Of a stretch of 64,000 nucleotides of DNA, positions 28,919-38,588 are shown piece after piece. The DNA lies in contig NZ_LGTB01000011.1 of the NCBI RefSeq assembly GCF_001238275.1, forward strand, positions 62,001 to 126,000, in the 5' to 3' direction. The translations under genes and the position numbers were made by a program. Each line of letters opens with the position of its first letter. The first letter of the stretch is position 1. The notes below the pieces were generated by a model. It saw only the letters and a list, made by a program, of their open reading frames with translations. It searched no databases and was not told the DNA's origin. This DNA comes from Bradyrhizobium viridifuturi (lineage in GTDB: Bacteria > Pseudomonadota > Alphaproteobacteria > Rhizobiales > Xanthobacteraceae).

Positions 28919-29437
28919 TCAGAGGCGATACAGGATCTGGTCGGTCCAGAACCGCTCGAGGCGATGCAGCGACTTGTTGAGGCTCGCGAACTCCTCGTTC
29001 GAGATGCCGCCGACCTGCTCCACCGTCTTGACGTGCTTCTGATAGAGCGCATCGACGATCTTGCGGACTTCCTGGCCCTGCGGGGTCAGACGGATGCGGA
29101 CCGAGCGGCGATCGACGCGCGAGCGCTGATGATCGAGGAAGCCGAGCTCGACGAGCTTCTTCAGATTGTAAGAGACGTTGGAGCCGAGATAGTAACCGCG
29201 GGTGCGCAGCTCGCCGGCGGTCAGTTCCTTGTCGCCGATATTGTACAGGAGCAGTGCCTGCACCGAGTTGATGTCGGCGCGGCCGCGACGATCGAATTCG
29301 TCCTTGATGACGTCGAGGAGCCGGCGATGCAGCCGCTCCACCAAAGTCAGGGCTTCGAGATAGAGCGGCTGCACCGGAGCTTGACCGGCAGCGCGATCAG
29401 CGGCATCCGCCGCCGTTGTCGCAACGGCTTTCATCAT
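28919..29437 (-). CDS. MarR-type winged-helix regulator, LdtR-like
   Basis: A 172-residue regulator. It has a helical lead (LTLVERLHRRLLDVIKDEFDRRG), then the winged helix INSVQALLLYNIGDKELTAGELRTRGYYLGSNVSYNLKKLVELGFL, and the wing DRRSVRIRLTPQGQEV. The ordering resembles LdtR, the Rhizobiales MarR regulator of L,D-transpeptidase and stress genes first studied in Liberibacter. The link rests on recall of the sequence pattern. It precedes DUF6163 and hemB, as I recall from other Bradyrhizobium genomes. Confidence 0.82.
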   Translation of the reverse strand: MMKAVATTAADAADRAAGQAPVQPLYLEALTLVERLHRRLLDVIKDEFDRRGRADINSVQALLLYNIGDKELTAGELRTRGYYLGSNVSYNLKKLVELGFLDHQRSRVDRRSVRIRLTPQGQEVRKIVDALYQKHVKTVEQVGGISNEEFASLNKSLHRLERFWTDQILYRL

Positions 29438-30097
29438 GACACTTCCCCTGTTTGTCGTTTTTATCGACTTTATTCGACGAAACTTGTGTCCCGCCTGATA
29501 GGTCCAACGTAAGGGGGCCGTTTGAATATCCGCTTAAATAAGAGAATAAAGAGATCATGAATTTAAGACAGTGAATCGTGGATTAAGCCCATGGATCAAG
29601 GACTTTTCGCAACTTTTCATTGACGGTGGCAGACCCTTTGTTCACGCTTCGTCTGCCCCTCCTGTCACATTCGGAAACAGCATCGTCTGAATTCGAAACG
29701 ACGGCGTAACGAGTCTGAGGGAACCCTTTACGGTGACCGATCGGTTACCGGAAAATTCTTTGAAAATTTTATCGGAGTGCATCGCGGCGGGACACGCGCG
29801 ATACGCGCAAGCCGTCAGCGTCAGGTGTGGGTGAGATCGGTTCCGCCGTCGGCCCGCGCAAAGCCGGCCGGCACACGCACCAAGATCCGGAGCAATGGAT
29901 CCCGACGGCAGGTCCCGTGGAGATGCTCCGGAAACGGGGCGCCTCGAAAGGGATGCGATCTGTCGCATCCACCTAGCAGAACCGGCGAGGCTGTCTTCTC
30001 GTTGCGCGCACGACTGTCTTGAATCGGCGGCCACCGGCCGCAATTCGTCGCCCTGTCGCAGCCGGGCAACAGCATCAGGCCGGCGCAGCGGGCTCGC
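29438..30097. other. Long intergenic region upstream of LdtR-like gene
   Basis: About 660 bases. The part near 29510-29640 is AT-rich and should hold the regulator's promoter. Several overlapping frames exist (for example minus 29642-30043), but none has a hydrophobic core or family motif. A long leader or small RNA is possible, with no direct support. Confidence 0.45.
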
Positions 30098-30559
30098 CTA
30101 TGGCGGGCGTTCGCGCGCCGACATCCAGGCCAGTGCGAGATACGCCGCGAGCATCACGGCCTCGAGCCCGACCACGGTGAGACTGCCGCCATAGATGGCG
30201 GGAAACATCAGCTCGATGACCGCCATCGACACCACGGTGGTCAGCCACACCACGGCGCCCCAGGGCGTCGCGAGCCAGAGCCCGACGGCGGCGACGAGCT
30301 CGATGACGGCGAAATAGATCGTGGCGGTCTGCCAGGCCATCGACTGGTTCTCGAAGGCCTCCTCCTCGCCGCCGACGAAGCCGGTCACCTGCGCCCAGTG
30401 ATAGAGGCCCTTGGCGACCGAGACGACGGCCATGATGCGCAGGAAGATGACGAGACGCCGCGTCCACGCATTGTCGTCCGGCTCGATCCGGTCCGACGAG
30501 ATCGCGCTCACCGAGATGGCGTTGTCCCGGGCCTGATCGCGTGCAGAGGTGTCAGACAT
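30098..30559 (-). CDS. DUF6163-type membrane protein
   Basis: A 153-residue protein with about four membrane helices after a 35-residue polar N-terminus: LVIFLRIMAVVSVAKGLYHW, TIYFAVIELVAAVGLWLATPW, VVWLTTVVSMAVIELMFP and VGLEAVMLAAYLALAW. This matches the DUF6163 family kept beside hemB in Bradyrhizobiaceae, as I recall. Function unknown. Divergent from hemB. Confidence 0.75.
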   Translation of the reverse strand: MSDTSARDQARDNAISVSAISSDRIEPDDNAWTRRLVIFLRIMAVVSVAKGLYHWAQVTGFVGGEEEAFENQSMAWQTATIYFAVIELVAAVGLWLATPWGAVVWLTTVVSMAVIELMFPAIYGGSLTVVGLEAVMLAAYLALAWMSARERPP

Positions 30560-30671
30560 CCGAATCGCCGCATGGCAGCTGCAAAATGGGGTTCATGGCG
30601 CAGTCTTGGCCCGCCGGGAGCCCAAAATCAATTGCCGTTGCGGCAAATCAAGGGCGCTTGGGGCGCAATGA

Positions 30672-31808
<1,137 letters not shown>

Positions 31809-31987
31809 GCGAAGCAGGCTCCCCGGCGCAGCAACATTGGTTTGCTGCACCAAAGCCCTGCCCGCAAACCCGGCGCAGACCGGCCGCCGAATCGCCGGAA
31901 TATTTCGGCTAGTTAATGTTCGCCCGGACTTGGCAGGCGAGCCTCCTGTTCCCATGTCCTGCGCGGGACTTTCATCGGAGGTTGGTC

Positions 31988-32545
31988 ATGTCCTACGGCA
32001 ATGACGGCGGCACCTGGCGCAACGATGCTTGGCGCAACGACGGCGGCGTTCCCCCGCATGCGTTCGATCCATCGATAGAGCCGGATCTGTTCCGCGGCGT
32101 GCTGACCCGACGTGTCTTTGCATTCCTGATCGACCTCGTGGTGCTGTCGGTGCCGGTGATTCTCGCCGTGATCTTCATTGCCGTGTTTGGCCTGGTCACG
32201 CTCGGCCTCGGCTGGGCGCTGTTCTGGCTGGTGTCGCCGGCGTCGATCGTCTGGGCCATCGTCTATTACGGCGCCTCGATCGGCGGCCAGCACTCGGCCA
32301 CCATCGGCATGCGCATGATGGATCTGGAACTGCGTACCTGGTACGGCGCCCGCGGCTATTTCGTGCTCGGCGCCACCCACGCGGTGCTGTTCTGGGTCAC
32401 GATCTCGTTCCTGTCGCCGCTGGTGCTGCTGGTCGGGCTGTTCAACGGCCGCCGCCGGCTGCTGCACGACATCATCCTCGGAACCGTCGTTATCAACAGC
32501 TCGGTCCGGACCCAGATATCCCCGGCCGCGCGGGCCTCCTATTAG
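31988..32545 (+). CDS. RDD family membrane protein
   Basis: A 185-residue protein from ATG 31988 (MSYGNDGGTWRND). The RDD core is visible: GVLTRRVFAFLIDLVVLSVPVILAVIF, with the Arg and Asp that name the family, then GGQHSATIGMRMMDLELR, and a final helix plus NGRRRLLHDIILGTVV. Function is not settled; some RDD proteins act in ion transport. It follows hemB by about 180 bases, perhaps from its own promoter. Confidence 0.88.
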   Translation: MSYGNDGGTWRNDAWRNDGGVPPHAFDPSIEPDLFRGVLTRRVFAFLIDLVVLSVPVILAVIFIAVFGLVTLGLGWALFWLVSPASIVWAIVYYGASIGGQHSATIGMRMMDLELRTWYGARGYFVLGATHAVLFWVTISFLSPLVLLVGLFNGRRRLLHDIILGTVVINSSVRTQISPAARASY

Positions 32546-32631
32546 GCCCGCCTAAACCAATTGACCGTTAGCCTCCGGGGGGCGATGCTAGCTCGGCTGC
32601 CTGTATTGTTTGTGGAGCCCGACGATCAGAC

Positions 32632-33408
32632 GTGACCCAGCACTCGCGTGATACCCCGCAGTTTTATCTGACGGCGCCCTCGCCCTGCCCGTATCTTCCG
32701 GGCCGCCACGAGCGGAAGGTTTTCACGCACCTGGTCGGAGACAAAGCGGGCGATCTCAACGACTTGCTGACCCATGGCGGCTTCCGGCGCAGCCAGTCGA
32801 TCGCCTACCGCCCGGCCTGCGACCAGTGCCGGGCCTGCGTCTCGGTGCGGGTCGTGGCCAACGAATTCCGCCCCTCCCGCAATTTCCGCAAGGTTCTGGC
32901 CCGCAACGCCGACATCATCGGCGAGCAACGCACCGCGGTGCCGACATCAGAGCAATATTCTGTGTTCCGGGCCTATCTCGACCGCCGCCACCGCAACGGC
33001 GGCATGGCCGACATGACCGTGCTGGACTACGCGATGATGGTCGAGGACAGCCATGTCGAGACCCGGATCATCGAATACCGCAAGCGCAATGCCGACAGCG
33101 CCATCACCGGCCGCGGCGACGAGCTGATGGCGGTGGCGCTGACCGACGTGCTCAGCGACGGGCTGTCGATGGTCTATTCGTTCTTCGAGCCAGGGCTTGA
33201 GGCCCGCTCGCTCGGCACCTTCATGATCCTCGATCACATCGCCCGCGCCCGCCGCCAGGGCCTGCCTTACGTCTATCTCGGTTACTGGATCGAGGGCTCC
33301 AAGAAGATGGACTACAAGGGCCGCTTCCTGCCGCAGCAGCGGCTCGCCCCGTCGGGCTGGCTGCGCGTCGATGCGTCAGGCGAAGGGCTGGCTGAGCCGC
33401 AGGACTAG
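32632..33408 (+). CDS. bpt: Aspartate/glutamate leucyltransferase (Bpt)
   Basis: N-end-rule enzyme that adds leucine from tRNA to proteins starting with Asp or Glu. It is 258 residues from GTG 32632. Family motifs are [60 protein letters not shown] and [24 protein letters not shown]. It meets mntH tail to tail; a small palindrome (33405-33420) spans both stop codons. Confidence 0.93.
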   Translation: MTQHSRDTPQFYLTAPSPCPYLPGRHERKVFTHLVGDKAGDLNDLLTHGGFRRSQSIAYRPACDQCRACVSVRVVANEFRPSRNFRKVLARNADIIGEQRTAVPTSEQYSVFRAYLDRRHRNGGMADMTVLDYAMMVEDSHVETRIIEYRKRNADSAITGRGDELMAVALTDVLSDGLSMVYSFFEPGLEARSLGTFMILDHIARARRQGLPYVYLGYWIEGSKKMDYKGRFLPQQRLAPSGWLRVDASGEGLAEPQD

Positions 33409-33416
33409 CGTTCGCG

Positions 33417-34790
33417 CTAGGTCCCGAACAGCGTATCGAACAACAGCTTCACGTTCAGGATCACAATCAGGCCGGCGACGATCCACGCCGCCACCGCAAC
33501 CGGCATCGAGATCGCGAACGCGCCCATCTTGCGCTTGTCGGACACGAAGCGCACCAGCGGGATCACCGCGAACGGCAGCTGCATCGACAGCACGACCTGG
33601 CTGAACACCAGGAGCTGCGCGGTGCCGCTCTCGCCATAGAGCGCCGCGACCACGATGACCGGGACGATCGCGATGCCGCGGGTCACCAGCCGCTGCAGCC
33701 AGTCGGGCAGCTTGAGGTCGAGGAAGCCCTGCATCACGATCTGGCCGGCCAGCGTCGCCGTCACCGTCGAGTTAAGGCCGGAGGCCAATAGCGCCACGGC
33801 AAACAGCGTCGAGGCGATGCCGAGGCCGAGCAGCGGCGACAGCAGCTCGAACGCCTGGTCGATCTCGGCGACATCGGAATGGCCGCTCTTGTGGAAGGTC
33901 GCGGCCGCCAGCACCAGGATCGCGGCGTTGACGAACAGCGCCAGCATCAGCGCGATGGTGGAATCCGTCGTCGCCCATTTGATCGCGTCGCGCCGCCCCT
34001 CCTCGGTGCGCGGATAGGCGCGGGTCTGCACGATCGATGAGTGCAGATAGAGGTTATGCGGCATCACGGTGGCGCCGATGATGCCGATCGCGATGTAGAG
34101 CATCTCCGGATTGGTGACGATCTCGCGCGAGGGCATGAAGCCGCCGAGCACGCCGGCGATCGGCGGCGCGGCCGCGGCGATCTGCACCACGAAGCAGACC
34201 GCAATGACGATCAGGAGCGCGATCACGAAGGCTTCGAGGAAGCGGAAGCCGCGGTTCATCAGCAGCAGCAAAAGGAACGCATCGAGCGCGGCTAGCAGCG
34301 CACCGCCGATCAGGGGGATGCCGAACAGCAGCTTCAGCGCGATCGCGGTGCCGATCACCTCGGCGAGGTCGCAGGCGATGATCGCGGCCTCGCAGGCGAG
34401 CCACAGCAGCAGGTTCACCGGCCGCGAATAGGTCGCGCGGCAGGCCTGCGCCAGATCGCGATCGGTGGCGATGCCGAGCCGCGCGGCAAGCGCCTGCAGC
34501 AGGATCGCCATCAGGTTGGAGAGCAGGATGACCGACAGCAGCGTGTAGCCAAACTTCGAGCCGCCCGCGAGATCGGTGGCCCAGTTGCCAGGGTCCATGT
34601 AGCCGACCGAGACCAGATAGCCCGGCCCGGCGAAGGCCAGCAGCCGGCGCCACCAGACGCCTGCGCTCGGCACCTGAACGGTCGCGTTCACCTCGGGAAG
34701 GCTGCGCGCGTGGCCGGCATCATCGCGCCAACCGCCGGGCACGGCGTTGGGAACGGAAACGGAAGACATGTCAGGGGTCCGAGCGTCCAT
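33417..34790 (-). CDS. mntH: Nramp-family Mn2+ transporter MntH
   Basis: Proton-coupled divalent metal importer, 457 residues with 11 membrane helices. The metal-binding TM1 motif DPGNWATDL and TM6 motif [10 protein letters not shown] are intact. ATG 34790 and ATG 34769 are both possible. In B. japonicum MntH is the main manganese importer and is repressed by Mur with Mn; a repeated element fitting that kind of site is upstream (34817-34843). Confidence 0.94.
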   Translation of the reverse strand: MDARTPDMSSVSVPNAVPGGWRDDAGHARSLPEVNATVQVPSAGVWWRRLLAFAGPGYLVSVGYMDPGNWATDLAGGSKFGYTLLSVILLSNLMAILLQALAARLGIATDRDLAQACRATYSRPVNLLLWLACEAAIIACDLAEVIGTAIALKLLFGIPLIGGALLAALDAFLLLLLMNRGFRFLEAFVIALLIVIAVCFVVQIAAAAPPIAGVLGGFMPSREIVTNPEMLYIAIGIIGATVMPHNLYLHSSIVQTRAYPRTEEGRRDAIKWATTDSTIALMLALFVNAAILVLAAATFHKSGHSDVAEIDQAFELLSPLLGLGIASTLFAVALLASGLNSTVTATLAGQIVMQGFLDLKLPDWLQRLVTRGIAIVPVIVVAALYGESGTAQLLVFSQVVLSMQLPFAVIPLVRFVSDKRKMGAFAISMPVAVAAWIVAGLIVILNVKLLFDTLFGT

Positions 34791-34816
34791 GCGCGCAGGA
34801 TGGCCGATCTCTCCCG

Positions 34817-34843
34817 TTATTGCAACTCATTTGCAACTGCATC
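34817..34843 (-). promoter_or_regulatory. Candidate Mur-type manganese operator of mntH
   Basis: On the minus strand GTTGCAA occurs twice, 11 bases centre to centre, within GCAGTTGCAAATGAGTTGCA. TGCAA-rich repeats of this kind are bound by Mur at mntH/sit promoters in rhizobia. It lies 27-53 bases upstream of the mntH start. Confidence 0.5.
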
Positions 34844-34877
34844 TGGGATCACGGAAATGATACCGACCGCCCAGCTT

Positions 34878-34902
34878 GTAAAGCACTGAGGAAGTGCTTT
34901 AC
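34878..34902. promoter_or_regulatory. Perfect inverted repeat before TnpB-N/PspA-like gene
   Basis: GTAAAGCACT-GAGGA-AGTGCTTTAC has perfect ten-base arms ending nine bases before ATG 34912. No T-run follows and a gene starts at once, so an operator or leader hairpin is more likely than a terminator. Confidence 0.6.
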
Positions 34903-34911
34903 GTTAGACGT

Positions 34912-36042
34912 ATGATCAAGCTTCCCGTCGAGACGCCGACCGCAACGCTGCGCTACGCCCTCGCCCCTGACCCCTCAGGCGTCGAGGCGATCGAGGCGAC
35001 CTTTGCGGCCTATGACCGGATGATGGCAATCCTCGCCGAGGTCGCTCCCGTCGGTGCCAACCTCGTCTCGCTGCACGCCCAGGCCTATGAGCGAATCCGC
35101 AAGGAGACCGGCCTGCCCGCGCGCCTCGTGACGCTCGGACTGCGCGACCGCGCCAACTACGTCGCGGGTGCCGCCGTCCGCCGGATACCGCTCGACGACA
35201 AGTTGTTCGCGATCAAGGGCCCAACTTCACTGACCATTAGCACTGTCAGCGGACGTGTCTTGGTGCCGTTCGACGTGCCGGGATATGTCTCGGGCTGGGA
35301 AAGCCCCTTCCCGGCGCATTTGATCTCGGATGGTCGCGGCTACGAAATCCACATCGCCGTCAAATCGAAATCAGCACAACCGGAGGAGAAGACCATGCTT
35401 CACGAAGGCATCCTTGCACGCATGGGCCGGCTTCTTGCCGCCATCGCGAGCCAGACCATCGACAATGTCGAGAGCAACAACAAGGTCGCGCTGGTCAAGC
35501 AGGCGATCCGCGAGATCGACGCCGGCGCCGACGAAGCGCGCTATGCGCTCGGCAAGTCGCGCGCCGAAGAATTCCGACTGAAGAAGCGGCGTGAAGAACT
35601 GGATACCGAAACCGCTCGCCTGAACGAGAAGATCCGTCTCGCACTTGCGGAAAGTCGCGAGGACCTCGCGCGCGCCGGGGTCGCTCGGCAAATCGACCTG
35701 GAGTCGCAGGTGATCGCGCTGGAACGCGCGATGGATTTCATCGAGCTCGAAATCGACGAGCAGACCAAGGCGCTGCAGGCCATGCTCGGTGCGCGCCGCG
35801 AGGCCGAAGCGCGATTGGCCGATCTCGAACAAAGTCTGATCCGCGAGGCCAAGGACGAAACCAGCCGGGGCCCATCGACGACCAATACATTGAGTGCTGA
35901 ACGCGCCATGGCGGCGATCGCTCGGGTGACCGGTGTTCCCGCTTCCAGCGTGCTCGGCGACAAGGAGCTTGACGAACTCGATCGCCTGCACCGCGAAAAG
36001 GAAATCGCGGCGCGGCTTGAAAGGATCAAGTCAGAAAAATGA
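34912..36042 (+). CDS. PspA-like protein with N-terminal TnpB-type domain
   Basis: The frame encodes 376 residues in two parts. Residues 1-158 follow the N-terminal half of short TnpB nucleases: YDRMMAILAE helix, LHAQAYERIRKETGLPARL, LGLRDRANY, then beta segments (FAIKGPTSLTISTVSGRVLVPF) and HLISDGRGYEIHIAVKSK. No RuvC nuclease part follows. From Met162 (35395) a PspA/IM30-like coiled coil begins: MGRLLAAIASQTIDNVESNN, VALVKQAIREIDAGADEARY and long heptad helices. ATG 35395 has its own GGAGGAG, whereas ATG 34912 has none, so a 215-residue PspA-like product alone is possible. The gene overlaps the next by ATGA. PspA proteins guard the inner membrane. Confidence 0.75.
   Translation: MIKLPVETPTATLRYALAPDPSGVEAIEATFAAYDRMMAILAEVAPVGANLVSLHAQAYERIRKETGLPARLVTLGLRDRANYVAGAAVRRIPLDDKLFAIKGPTSLTISTVSGRVLVPFDVPGYVSGWESPFPAHLISDGRGYEIHIAVKSKSAQPEEKTMLHEGILARMGRLLAAIASQTIDNVESNNKVALVKQAIREIDAGADEARYALGKSRAEEFRLKKRREELDTETARLNEKIRLALAESREDLARAGVARQIDLESQVIALERAMDFIELEIDEQTKALQAMLGARREAEARLADLEQSLIREAKDETSRGPSTTNTLSAERAMAAIARVTGVPASSVLGDKELDELDRLHREKEIAARLERIKSEK
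35381..35397 (+). promoter_or_regulatory. Strong internal ribosome binding site and start for PspA-like part
   Basis: CGGAGGAGAAGACC-ATG places GGAGGAG at good distance from ATG 35395, exactly at the domain boundary. In the fused frame the same bases encode PEEKT-M. Confidence 0.7.
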
Positions 36043-36698
36043 GTGCAGTTGGCGACATCCTGCTCGCCCCCGACGTACGGCCCTTCGCGGTCGCGGCTGC
36101 GATCATGGTGGCACTTGGCGGTATCGAGCTGCTCACCACCATGGTCGGACTTTCGATCAGCGAACTCATCGGCAAGGAGTTCGCGGTCGAGGCCGAGAGC
36201 CACAATGCTCTCAGTGGCCTGTTTCTCTGGATCAACGCCGGGCGGCTTCCCCTCCTGATCCTGATCATCCTGATACTTGGCATATTCTCGATCGGAGGCT
36301 TTCTGCTTCAGGGACTGGCGCATGCCGTCGGTACCGCCATCCCGGTTTCCATTGCCGCGCTGGTGGCTGCTGCCGGCAGCCTCCCCGTGATCAGAAACAG
36401 CAGCCGCGGCCTCGCCCGCATCATTCCCCGCGACGAGAGCTATGCGGTCAATGACAGCGACTTTGTCGGCAAGGTCGCGACCGTGTCGGTCGGCCCGCTC
36501 GATCAGGGCCTGCCGGGCCGGGTTCGTCTCAAGGATGTCTTCGGCAACTGGCACACCGTGTCGGCGCGTGCCAGCGCAGAGTCCGAGGCATTGCCGGTCG
36601 GCGCCAGCGTGCTGCTGGTCGATCGCGATGCCAAAGGCTTCATCGCGATTGCCGCTCCCTCCGATCTCGTCGAACAACAATCTTCCAACAGGGCATAA
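36039..36698 (+). CDS. YqiJ-like membrane protein with OB-fold domain
   Basis: A 219-residue protein. Three membrane segments (about 14-40, 65-88, 92-122) precede a C-terminal soluble OB-fold domain (about 140-212) with VGKVATVSVGPLDQGLPGRVRL, WHTVSARASAE and LPVGASVLLVDRD. This is the YqiJ/NfeD-like arrangement, whose OB domain usually works with a flotillin encoded next door. It is coupled to the upstream gene (ATGA), and the flotillin gene starts three bases after its stop. Confidence 0.85.
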   Translation: MSAVGDILLAPDVRPFAVAAAIMVALGGIELLTTMVGLSISELIGKEFAVEAESHNALSGLFLWINAGRLPLLILIILILGIFSIGGFLLQGLAHAVGTAIPVSIAALVAAAGSLPVIRNSSRGLARIIPRDESYAVNDSDFVGKVATVSVGPLDQGLPGRVRLKDVFGNWHTVSARASAESEALPVGASVLLVDRDAKGFIAIAAPSDLVEQQSSNRA

Positions 36699-36701
36699 CA
36701 C

Positions 36702-38450
36702 ATGTGGGAACTTGCTATACCCGTCGTTATTGGCGTCCTTGCCATTCTCGTTATCGGTCTGCTGTTTGCAAAACTCTACAAGCGCTCGACGCGCGATGAG
36801 GCCTATGTCCGCACTGGCCTCGGCGGCCAGAAGGTGGTGCTCGACGGCGGCTCGCTGGTGCTGCCGATCTTCCACTCCACCGCCGCGGTGAACCTGAAGA
36901 CGCTACGGCTCGAGGTGGCGCGCGGCGGTCCGGACTCGCTGATCACCAAGGACCGCATGCGCGTCGACATCGGCGCCGAGTTCTATCTGCGCGTCAAACC
37001 CGATAGCTCCTCGATCGCCCTGGCCGCGCAGACGCTCGGCAACCGCACCAACGACGCCGCCGAGCTGCGCGAGCTGGTGGAAGCAAAATTCGTCGACGGC
37101 CTGCGCTCGGTCGCCGCGACCATGAACCTCGAGGAATTGCAGGAGCAGCGCGCGACGTTCGTCAAGGCGGTGCAGGACGCGGTCGGCGCCGACATCCAGA
37201 ACAACGGCCTCGAGCTTGAATCGGTGTCGCTAACCCGGCTCGACCAGAGCGACATCAAGCATTTCAACCCGAGCAATTTCTTCGACGCGCACGGTCTCAC
37301 CACGCTGACCAAGATCACCAAGGAGCGCGAGCAGGAGCGCAACCAGATCGTCCGCACCACCGAGGTCAACATCGCCCAGCAGGACCTGGTGGCGCGGCAG
37401 ACCACGCTGACGATCGAGAGCACCAAGCGCGAGGCCGAGCTCGCCCAGCAGCGCGACATTGCCAACAAGACCGCTGCGATGCGCGCGCAGACGGCGCAGG
37501 TCGAGCAGACCGCGTTGCAGAACGAGGCCGAATACCGCATTCAGCAGGAGCTCGCGGTCGCCAACAAGCAGACCGAGGCCAACCAGGCCCGCGACACCCG
37601 CAAGATCGAGGCCGATCTCGCGGTCAAGCGCCGCACCACTGAGACCGACCGCGAGCTGCAGATCGTGGCGCAGGAAGCCGCAATCGCGGTTGCGACTAAG
37701 AGCAAGGAGCAGTCGGAAGCCCAGACCATCGCGGAGACCGCGCGCGCACTCGCGATCGCGGCCGAGGAAAAGGTGACCACCGCCCGCGCCACCGAGGTCG
37801 CCGAACGCGACAAGATCATCAACGTGATCGCCGCGCGCAAGGTTGCCGAGACCAATGCAATGCCGATCACGGTGATGGCGGAAGCCGAGAAGCAGGCTGC
37901 GGCCAACAAGGCCGAGGCCACCAACGTGCTGGCGAAAGCCGACGCCAACGCAGCCACCACCCGCGCCGCCGGCGTCAAGGCACTCGGTCAGGCCGAGGCA
38001 GAAGTTGCGACATTGAAGGCGGAGGCGCGCAACAAGCTGAGCGCCGAGATGATCGACTACGACCTCAACCTCGCCCGCATCAACGTGATCCCGAGCGCAC
38101 TCGCCGAGGCGGTGAAGCCGATCGAGAAGATCTCCGACATCCGGATCTTCGATACCGGCAGCATGCTCGGCCGCGGCGGCGCCAACGGCCATGCCAATGG
38201 CAATGGCGGTCTCGGGCTCGGCGACGGGCTCGCCGCGCAATTGCTGTCGGTCTCGGCGTTCAAACCGATGATCGACAAGATCCTCTCGGAGGCGGGCTTC
38301 CCGGCCGGATCCGACGCGCTGACCAGCCTGACCAGCGCGCTGGCGCAGCGCAAGGCCGAGGCGGCTCCGGCGTCTGCGAACGGCGAGGATAGCCGGCCTG
38401 CCACATTGGTCGGCACCATCACCGGCCAGCTCGCGCCCTCGCCGCAATAA
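36702..38450 (+). CDS. Flotillin family protein (YqiK type)
   Basis: A 582-residue membrane-scaffold protein. One N-terminal helix (ELAIPVVIGVLAILVIGLLF) is followed by an SPFH/band-7 domain (about 45-230: GGQKVVLDGGSLVLPIFHST, MRVDIGAEFYLRVKP). A long Ala/Glu/Gln-rich coiled coil follows to about 450. A glycine/asparagine linker (GRGGANGHANGNGGLGLGDG) precedes the C-terminal segment. Last gene of the PspA-like/YqiJ/YqiK operon, ended by a terminator at 38476. Flotillins organise membrane microdomains. Confidence 0.92.
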   Translation: MWELAIPVVIGVLAILVIGLLFAKLYKRSTRDEAYVRTGLGGQKVVLDGGSLVLPIFHSTAAVNLKTLRLEVARGGPDSLITKDRMRVDIGAEFYLRVKPDSSSIALAAQTLGNRTNDAAELRELVEAKFVDGLRSVAATMNLEELQEQRATFVKAVQDAVGADIQNNGLELESVSLTRLDQSDIKHFNPSNFFDAHGLTTLTKITKEREQERNQIVRTTEVNIAQQDLVARQTTLTIESTKREAELAQQRDIANKTAAMRAQTAQVEQTALQNEAEYRIQQELAVANKQTEANQARDTRKIEADLAVKRRTTETDRELQIVAQEAAIAVATKSKEQSEAQTIAETARALAIAAEEKVTTARATEVAERDKIINVIAARKVAETNAMPITVMAEAEKQAAANKAEATNVLAKADANAATTRAAGVKALGQAEAEVATLKAEARNKLSAEMIDYDLNLARINVIPSALAEAVKPIEKISDIRIFDTGSMLGRGGANGHANGNGGLGLGDGLAAQLLSVSAFKPMIDKILSEAGFPAGSDALTSLTSALAQRKAEAAPASANGEDSRPATLVGTITGQLAPSPQ

Positions 38451-38475
38451 CGCGATCGTGTTTGACATCATCGAT

Positions 38476-38508
38476 AAGGCCCGCCGTTTCCGGCGGGCCT
38501 TTGTTTTT
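38476..38508 (+). terminator. Terminator after flotillin gene
   Basis: AAGGCCCGCCG-tttc-CGGCGGGCCTT followed by TGTTTTT. A strong rho-independent terminator. Confidence 0.92.
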
Positions 38509-38588
38509 ACGTTGTCGGGAAACGGGTGGGATCGGACGTCTTCCAACCACACACTATGGCCAGATCGATTTTCCCCAAGGATTCTGCC

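Noticed and set aside
29642..30043. 133-codon minus-strand frame
   Set aside because: No ribosome site, no signal or core pattern, and several competing frames overlap it.
34912..35394. A complete IS200/IS605 element
   Set aside because: Only the N-terminal half of a TnpB-like protein is seen. There is no TnpA, no RuvC part and no recognisable element ends.
35541..36875. 444-codon minus-strand open frame
   Set aside because: Covers parts of three coupled plus-strand genes with recognisable domains; serine/arginine-rich nonsense.
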